32,972 bases of DNA, taken from contig MFMN01000024.1 of the NCBI GenBank assembly GCA_001783515.1, positions 1 to 32,972 on the forward strand. The letters are read 5' to 3'. The translations under genes and the position numbers were made by a program. Under the pieces are notes generated by a model. The model saw only the letters and a program-made list of their open reading frames with translations, searched no databases and had not been told where the DNA came from. This DNA comes from Candidatus Kaiserbacteria bacterium RIFCSPLOWO2_12_FULL_50_10. GTDB lineage: Bacteria; Patescibacteriota; Minisyncoccia; Phycocordibacterales; UBA918. Each line of letters begins with the position of its first letter. Position 1 is the stretch's first letter. Below are positions 27,303-32,972 of the stretch, one piece after another.

Positions 27303-27480
27303 AGGTAAAGAGTCTTTCTGTACGGAATGGCTGGTAGCTATTCTACAAGGAGAAAGACCGAACATTGACACTCACAAAGGGGTGAGTATCGGCTCGTTCC
27401 GACCATTCACCCACTTTATCCAGCTCGTTTACACATACCTTCTCACAAGAAAGTATAGGTAAGCGATTTGGTAGAGTTTT
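27303..27480 (+). promoter_or_regulatory. Structured leader RNA, copy C
   Basis: GTCTTTCT/AGAAAGAC outer pair; GGGTGA-GTA-TCGG-CTCGTT-CCGA-CCAT-TCACCC (27380-27412); ACTTTAT...GTAGAGT-TTTT terminator-like hairpin (27413-27480). Confidence 0.65.
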
Positions 27481-27636
27481 AGCCCGCATAATGGGCAGTT
27501 TACATCTAGTTCTGTGCTTTGTGCTCTCACCACAAGATACTGCTTTCGATAGCAAAGAACACATATCTTTTACACCTATTTACACAGGTGGCCCTACTTC
27601 TCAAGTCCGAGAAGTGTGAGTGGGTTCTCTTAGGAG

Positions 27637-28074
27637 ATGGACATGGATTCGTCACTATATGATGATTACCGAGCTAAGTTGGACCGGGAGTTTAACCTCA
27701 AGGCCGATCGGGTCATGAGAGCACTCTATATTTTCTTAGCGTTCTGTGTACTGCTCTGCGCTACCGTCTTCTACTTCAGTGCGAGGGAGGAGAAGTCGCG
27801 CGAAGCAGTGGTCGCGGAAGTTGTTGCGATCAAGAAGGAGCATAGTGGTGGTAGCGCTGGGGTGAGATACGACTACCTCACCTTCAAGATCAGAATTCCT
27901 CAAGGGGAGTTCTGGTCTGCGGAGGAAGTTCGCATTAAAGACTGCCCGCAAGTTTTTCATGGTCAGCTACAAAAAGTGTGGCTTGTGAGGAACGGCTACA
28001 TGTTCCGCGAAGGCGGAGAGACCTACACCACAGAAGGTTTGATCACTTTCTGCAAAACTCCCCGTGCAGGGTAA
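27637..28074 (+). CDS. Hypothetical single-TM protein, 145 aa
   Basis: RVMRALYIFLAFCVLLCATVFYFSAREE TM segment; AGGAG upstream. Confidence 0.7.
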   Translation: MDMDSSLYDDYRAKLDREFNLKADRVMRALYIFLAFCVLLCATVFYFSAREEKSREAVVAEVVAIKKEHSGGSAGVRYDYLTFKIRIPQGEFWSAEEVRIKDCPQVFHGQLQKVWLVRNGYMFREGGETYTTEGLITFCKTPRAG

Positions 28075-28199
28075 TTGTTCTTTCACCACCACTACGGCAC
28101 GGCGCAGTGGTACCTCGGGCAAGGAGAGTTGATTCATTCAGCTTCTTGCCCACTTTATTCAGCTCACGAATGGTTCGTGGGTTGATAGAGTTATTTTTT
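28073..28199 (+). promoter_or_regulatory. Structured leader/attenuator-like RNA, copy A
   Basis: ACCACT/AGTGGT; GGGCAAG...GTTGA-TTCAT-TCAGC...CTTGCCC; ACTTTATTCAGCTCACGAA-TGG-TTCGTGGGTTGATAGAGT then TATTTTTT. Confidence 0.75.
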
Positions 28200-28236
28200 A
28201 CTCAAAAAGCGCCGCGTTGCGGCAGAAAGGGACATC

Positions 28237-28764
28237 ATGCCCAAGATTTTTTCCTTCGACGCGGAAACCAACGGCTTGTGGGGGCAGGCGTTCGCCCTGT
28301 CCGCTGCGGTTTACGAGGAGGGTCAAATGACCCACTCGTTCACCGCCTATCTCGGCGCCGAAAATGTCACTGACGCCTGGGTTCAGGAGAATGTTCTCCC
28401 GAAGCTCTGTGACCTCGCGGTCACTCACTTGTCGTACTCGGAGATGCTGAAAAGCTTCTCCGAATTCTACCTCGCCCACAAGGGCGGGGCTGACGTCATC
28501 GTTCACATGGGCGTACCTGTCGAGAGCCGTGTGCTCTCCAACATGTACACCTCGGGACACATTGGGGAATGGGACGCTCCGTACCCGCTCATCGACGTTG
28601 CCGGGGTGCTCAAGCACGCCGGCGAGGACCCGACGAGCGTCGACGGCTACAACGAACGGAACGGCCTTCTGGCCGACCGTTCGGAGGTGATGGGTCTCGC
28701 GACCCATCACCCGCTCTACGACTCGATCGCCACCGCGGTCGCCTACATGCACTTGATGCGATAG
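28237..28764 (+). CDS. DnaQ/RNase T-like (DEDDh) 3'-5' exonuclease domain protein
   Basis: MPKIFSFDAETNGLWGQAFALSAAVYE (DxE motif) and C-terminal ATHHPLYDSIATAVAYMHL (HxxxD-type motif). Confidence 0.7.
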   Translation: MPKIFSFDAETNGLWGQAFALSAAVYEEGQMTHSFTAYLGAENVTDAWVQENVLPKLCDLAVTHLSYSEMLKSFSEFYLAHKGGADVIVHMGVPVESRVLSNMYTSGHIGEWDAPYPLIDVAGVLKHAGEDPTSVDGYNERNGLLADRSEVMGLATHHPLYDSIATAVAYMHLMR

Positions 28765-28772
28765 GAATACCA

Positions 28773-28895
28773 ATGAAGGACGCCATAAGTGTACTTTCCC
28801 TGATTGCAATGGGGTTCACCGTCGCAGCCTGGATCAGGCTCCGCATGGAGCTCTCCGCAGAGCGGCGGAGAATAATGAGGTCGTGTTCCTCGTAA
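28773..28895 (+). CDS. Small putative membrane protein, 40 aa
   Basis: ATG 8 nt after the exonuclease stop: MKDAISVLSLIAMGFTVAAWIRLRMELSAERRRIMRSCSS. Confidence 0.5.
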   Translation: MKDAISVLSLIAMGFTVAAWIRLRMELSAERRRIMRSCSS

Positions 28896-28898
28896 GAG

Positions 28899-29024
28899 CA
28901 ATTGTTCTTTCACCACCACTGCGGCACGGCGCAGTGGTACCTCGGGCAAGAGACTGACTCGTTCAGTTCCTTGCCCACTTTATTCGGCCTGCAACAATTC
29001 TGTTGTGGGTCGATTGAGTTTTTT
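28899..29024 (+). promoter_or_regulatory. Structured leader/attenuator-like RNA, copy B
   Basis: ACCACT/AGTGGT; GGGCAAG-AG-ACTGA-CTCGT-TCAGT-TC-CTTGCCC; ACTTTATTCGGCCTGCAACA-ATTC-TGTTGTGGGTCGATTGAGT then T5. Confidence 0.75.
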
Positions 29025-29177
29025 GTTTTCTTTGAGCAACCCTGCTCGCATGCTTTAGTAGGTTTCGGGCAATCGTGCACGAAATCGAACGGGAAGTCGC
29101 CTTGAAAAAGCGGCCGAGCAGGGTGGGTTATAGCAGAGATGTAACAGTCTGTGCATCCCTAGCTCGAGGAGATCATC

Positions 29178-31559
29178 ATGAACGGAAACACGCTTCCTAT
29201 CCACGCCTTCCGCGCAGAAATCGTGGAGGCAGTTCGTAACAACTCGGTCGTGGTCATCACGGCTGAGACCGGCGCAGGGAAAAGCACGCAAGTGCCGCAG
29301 TACCTGCTGCAAGCGGGCTACGACCTCGTCGTGACCCAGCCCCGCCGTTTGGCAGCCCGTACGGTTGCCGAACGTGTGGCAGAGGAGCTCGGCGAGAACC
29401 TTGGCAAAACTGTCGGCTACCGCACCGCGGTGGACCGGCAGGACTCCGAGGCAACACGTTGCCTGTTTTGCACCGACGGCCTCGCACTCGTGCGGGAGCT
29501 CATGGGGCAAAACAAGGGCGTTCTCGTCCTTGACGAGGTGCATGAGTGGAACGAGAACATGGAAGTTCTCGTTGCGTGGGCTCGCCAGCAGATTTCTGCT
29601 GGTGTCGAGATGAAGGTGGTGCTCATGAGTGCCACCCTCGAAGCCGAGAAGCTCTCTGAGTTTTTCGGTGGCGCGCCTATCATCGCGGTGCCGGGGCGTT
29701 TGTTCCCGGTCGAGGTGAAGCAGGCAGGTGCGGCACTTGCTGACGACGTGGCAACACTCGTCGCGCAAGGCCGTAACGTCCTTGTATTTCAGCCTGGGAA
29801 GGTCGAAATTGATGAGACGTGTAATTTGCTCCGCATGAAGGTGGATGCAGAGGTCCTCCCGCTGCACGGGCAGCTCACCGTCGAGGAACAGGCGAAGTGC
29901 TTCAAGCATTATGGCCGTCCCAAGGTGGTGGTGTCGACGAACGTGGCGCAAACCAGCGTCACGATCGACGACATTGACGCGGTCGTGGACAGCGGCATGG
30001 AGCGGCGCATCGAATTGGTTGATGGCGTTGAGGGCTTGTACCTCAAACCCATCAGTCGTGCCGATGCGATGCAGCGGAAAGGTCGCGCCGGGCGAACAAA
30101 GCCTGGCGTGTACATCGACCACTGCAATGCACTCACGCGTCCGGATTTCCCGGTCGCGGAGATCATGCGCAAGCGTCTCGACCAAACGGTCCTGCGGCTT
30201 GCAATCGCGGGGTTCGACATGGAAAAGCTGGCATTTTTTCACCAGCCCAACATCGAGGACATTCACGATGCGCGCGAAACGCTCGTTGGTCTCGGCTGCA
30301 TGACAAAGGGCGGGGAAGTGACAAGTGTCGGCAAGCTCGTGAATCGGCTGCCTGTCTCCGTGCAATATGCGCGGATGCTGGTGGAAGCTGATCGGCTTGG
30401 AGTTGTGGACGACGTGCTCACTGTCGCTGCGATTATGGAGCAGGGCGGCATTGTCGTACCGCCGCCGAGTCGCACACAGCCGTTTCGCCCTGATTGGCGC
30501 AACATGGTGCCTTCCGAAAACGAGTCCGACGTTATGGGTCAGCTTGCTGTTTGGCAGCTCGCTGAGAACATGGCGAAGGATGAGATGAAGGAACGGGGCG
30601 TCTCACTGCGTACGTACTTTCACGCAAAGGAAGTACGGCGGCACTTGGAGCAGGCGATCAGGCCGTTTTTCAAGCTTGAGTCCACAGGGCGCCGCGAGGA
30701 CATCCTCAAGGCAGTTTGCGCAGGCATGGTGCACCATCTCTACAAGGTTAGCTTTGCCGGGTGCCGGAACGGCGACGGGGTTACTCGTCAGCTCGGGACG
30801 GCATCGCTCGTACGCGGCGCGGAATGGCTGGTTGGGAAGCCCTTTGATCTCGAGATCAAGACACGGCAAGGGGACATGACCCTCAGGCTGATTGAAATGG
30901 CCTCGAAGGTGGACCCGATGTGGCTGACTGAAATCGCGCCGCAAATGGTGGAGAAAAAGACTGGTGAACATCCGTACTTCGACGCTAAGGAGGGCACGGT
31001 GGTTTCAACCACGCAACTGCTCTTCAATGGTCAAGTGGTGCGGGAAGAAACCGTCCTCGACCCTCAGCATCCGCAGGCAGCAGCGGTTGAAGTGGAGTAT
31101 CTCTATGATACCTTCCAAAAACCTGCGCTCGCGTGGGTGAATGTGGAGGTTGAAGATGAGGCTGTCCCCGAGGTACTCGAATGCATTGTCGGCACGCATC
31201 CGGAAACGGGTGAAGCACTCAAACTCTTTGGGACGTATCAGCTTGGCTGGTACGGTACTGAGGAAGTGTGGGTGCGCGACCGGGACAGTGCCGAGGGTGC
31301 GCGCGCGACGTGTGTGGCGAACATCGAGCAGCGTCGGCAGGAAGCACGTGAACGCCGTGAGGCGAATGACCGCGTGCTTGCGCAACATGCCGAGTGGGAG
31401 CGCCTCCGCGTGCAGGAAGAGCATGCACGTGTCGCGAAAGCTGCGGCAGAAGCCAAAGCTTGTGACGGCGGGAAGGTTCTCGCTCTGCATACCAAGGACG
31501 TGAGCGCTACGACGCTTGCTGCCTCGGTCGAAGCGCTTGCGGCGAAGTTTCGCCGATAA
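29178..31559 (+). CDS. HrpA/HrpB-like DEAH-box (DEVH) RNA helicase
   Basis: TAETGAGKSTQVPQYLLQAGYDLVVTQPRRLAARTVAERVAEE; VLDEVHEWNE; VLMSATLEAEKL; STNVAQTSVTIDDI; RADAMQRKGRAGRTKPGVY. Confidence 0.93.
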   Translation: MNGNTLPIHAFRAEIVEAVRNNSVVVITAETGAGKSTQVPQYLLQAGYDLVVTQPRRLAARTVAERVAEELGENLGKTVGYRTAVDRQDSEATRCLFCTDGLALVRELMGQNKGVLVLDEVHEWNENMEVLVAWARQQISAGVEMKVVLMSATLEAEKLSEFFGGAPIIAVPGRLFPVEVKQAGAALADDVATLVAQGRNVLVFQPGKVEIDETCNLLRMKVDAEVLPLHGQLTVEEQAKCFKHYGRPKVVVSTNVAQTSVTIDDIDAVVDSGMERRIELVDGVEGLYLKPISRADAMQRKGRAGRTKPGVYIDHCNALTRPDFPVAEIMRKRLDQTVLRLAIAGFDMEKLAFFHQPNIEDIHDARETLVGLGCMTKGGEVTSVGKLVNRLPVSVQYARMLVEADRLGVVDDVLTVAAIMEQGGIVVPPPSRTQPFRPDWRNMVPSENESDVMGQLAVWQLAENMAKDEMKERGVSLRTYFHAKEVRRHLEQAIRPFFKLESTGRREDILKAVCAGMVHHLYKVSFAGCRNGDGVTRQLGTASLVRGAEWLVGKPFDLEIKTRQGDMTLRLIEMASKVDPMWLTEIAPQMVEKKTGEHPYFDAKEGTVVSTTQLLFNGQVVREETVLDPQHPQAAAVEVEYLYDTFQKPALAWVNVEVEDEAVPEVLECIVGTHPETGEALKLFGTYQLGWYGTEEVWVRDRDSAEGARATCVANIEQRRQEARERREANDRVLAQHAEWERLRVQEEHARVAKAAAEAKACDGGKVLALHTKDVSATTLAASVEALAAKFRR

Positions 31560-31588
31560 GCATTCGTTGTTCTTTTGAAGTTCTGTTT

Positions 31589-31620
31589 GACCCCACGAGC
31601 AATTGTGGGGTCTTTTTTTT
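31589..31620 (+). terminator. Intrinsic terminator after the helicase
   Basis: GACCCCAC-GAGCAATT-GTGGGGTC then T8. Confidence 0.93.
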
Positions 31621-31787
31621 GGGTATGGATTACCCTGCGTAGGAATGTCGCCGTTTGAAGAGGGGAGTGCTTGGTACAGATTATTGACTTATTTTTCAGC
31701 ACGTGGCACAGTCTTTGGGATTGGTCCTGTTCTAGAAAGAACTGTTCTTTGACAGGTTTTGCTATTTTCTTTTTCAAGGAGAATGTC

Positions 31788-32972
31788 ATGAGTGCTGACA
31801 GCGGTTTTGACGACGAAAATGATTCGACGCCTGAAGAGGCGGCGAAGATTATGTCCATCATGGACATCGTGATTGAAGGCGAGGTCCTGACGGACGGTTT
31901 CGTGTATGCTTCGCCCGAAGAAGAGGCGCAGATGCGCGAGATTGTTTCCGTGTGGAAAAAGATTCGCTGGTATCGTGAATATACGGGTTACCTAGGTGCT
32001 GTCGAGGAGGCGGTTGCGGACAGCTTGCAAGAGCTACTGATGCAGTGGCGTGCTTCCGGCGGCTTGGCCCGTCAAATGGTTGCATTTGCTGAATCTCTGT
32101 CACCAAAAGTTTTGCAGCGTGCGTTTGAATACTACAACATCGACTTCGCGTCGATGGAGAGCTATATTCGCCGCATCACAATTTTGCAGTATGACGGACT
32201 GTTGCATACGCTTCGCTCGGTTGAATCAGGAGAAATCCCTGAATGCTACCGCGAGGGGCTCGCAAACCACGTCGACAAGTTCCGTCGGCCCGAGGTGCAC
32301 ACGCTTGAAGCGATTCAAGCCGACAGTGGCGCTCTCGGCGACCGTTACGTGCCTCGCAATGCTCGTTCGACCGATATTCTCGGTCTCGGCTTCGGGTACC
32401 ACAAGTACCTGTCGCTTAAGAACGACATGCAAGAGTCGCCTAGCACTATTGAACAGGCACGCAACCTATTGTCTCTGGACCATCAAGTCTCGGTCAACAG
32501 GCTGTACGGCATCTACGCGTTTTTGTACGCAATGTTGCCGATTCCGCGGCGTGGAGAAGTTGGCTCGTGGTTTTGCCCGGGCTTTCATGTCACGCTGTGG
32601 GGGTGGCTCGCCATTCTGGTCGGCTCGCCGATCGCGCTCGCGTTTGGCGTTCCCGCATGGGAGCATTCGCCGCTCTATGTCAGCATTCCCTTGCTGATTG
32701 CCGGTGCGTGGCTTCCGCTTGCGCTTTATTATGCGCTCATGTGGTACATCTTTGCGCGCCTAATCAAAAAGGAGAAGCGTGACGCGTGGGGCAAGAATAT
32801 TCGCGACTACTGTGCCCTAAACATGGAGGAGGACTATTGGGCGCATATCGCAATATCGCTTCTTGCAACATTGGGTGTTGTGGCGGCGCTCGGTGTCGCT
32901 GCGGCCGCGGGCTACGGTGTGTATCTCTGGTTTTGGGAGAGCGTGCCGTATGCCATTGTGTACGGACTGTTC
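31788..32972 (+). CDS. Hypothetical membrane protein, 3' truncated by the window end (absent from the supplied ORF track)
   Basis: AAGGAG before ATG 31788; frame open to the last base: MSADSGFDDENDSTPEEAAKIMSIMDIVIEGEVL...FHVTLWGWLAILVGSPIALAFGVPAWEHSPLYVSIPLLIAGAWLPLALYYALMWYIFARLIKKEKRDAWGKN... Confidence 0.8.
   Translation, partial: MSADSGFDDENDSTPEEAAKIMSIMDIVIEGEVLTDGFVYASPEEEAQMREIVSVWKKIRWYREYTGYLGAVEEAVADSLQELLMQWRASGGLARQMVAFAESLSPKVLQRAFEYYNIDFASMESYIRRITILQYDGLLHTLRSVESGEIPECYREGLANHVDKFRRPEVHTLEAIQADSGALGDRYVPRNARSTDILGLGFGYHKYLSLKNDMQESPSTIEQARNLLSLDHQVSVNRLYGIYAFLYAMLPIPRRGEVGSWFCPGFHVTLWGWLAILVGSPIALAFGVPAWEHSPLYVSIPLLIAGAWLPLALYYALMWYIFARLIKKEKRDAWGKNIRDYCALNMEEDYWAHIAISLLATLGVVAALGVAAAAGYGVYLWFWESVPYAIVYGLF

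Noticed and set aside
28106-28116. GTGGTACC in leader copies A and B resembling the T-box core (GGTGGTACCGCG)
   Set aside because: Only an 8-nt match, no Stem I/specifier region seen, and absent from the equivalent place in copy C; not enough to call a T-box.
29055-30365. 436-aa minus-strand ORF opposite the helicase
   Set aside because: Antisense to a clear DEVH helicase; His/Arg/Leu-rich composition with no motifs, explained by codon bias of the real gene.
1-32972. CRISPR array, tRNA or rRNA genes, transposase
   Set aside because: No regularly spaced repeats, no recognisable tRNA/rRNA sequence and no transposase/integrase ORF were seen by eye; a scan with tRNAscan-SE, Infernal or CRISPR finders would be decisive.
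1-32972. Alternative genetic code (UGA recoding as in some CPR lineages)
   Set aside because: TGA is used as an ordinary stop (for example at 4089-4091) and known proteins translate full length with the standard code.

Overview
The window looks like a Patescibacteria/CPR (Parcubacteria-like) chromosome segment; this is inferred from protein style and gene content and was not computed. Left to right it holds: the secY C-terminus; a block of surface/secreted proteins (TPR, Ig-like, FISUMP); a ribosomal-protein operon (rpsS-rplV-rpsC-rplP-rpmC-rpsQ-rplN-rplX-rplE), detached from its usual neighbours; a small insert (pyrophosphatase, PemK/MazF-like toxin, possible tiny RNA) followed by a second truncated copy of the rplE 3' end; dnaB, a LOG-family gene and a VWA protein; an mTERF-like repeat protein; a GNAT + radical SAM pair; rpsA, def, thyA, folA; an SPFH protein; an M13 peptidase; and a right-hand cluster (small membrane proteins, DEDDh-type exonuclease, DEVH helicase, large membrane protein cut by the window end). 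The strongest unexplained signal is a family of three structured leader RNAs at 27.3-29.0 kb. Each has a stacked hairpin followed by a terminator-like hairpin with a U-tract, and compensatory base changes are visible by eye between copies. Other notable signals: two related ~130-165 bp inverted-repeat elements (one inside the ribosomal operon), an rplE 3'-end duplication flanking toxin cargo, a bacterial mTERF-like repeat protein, and a promoter-terminator unit encoding only ~50 nt. No searches or folding programs were run; all pairings were read by eye.
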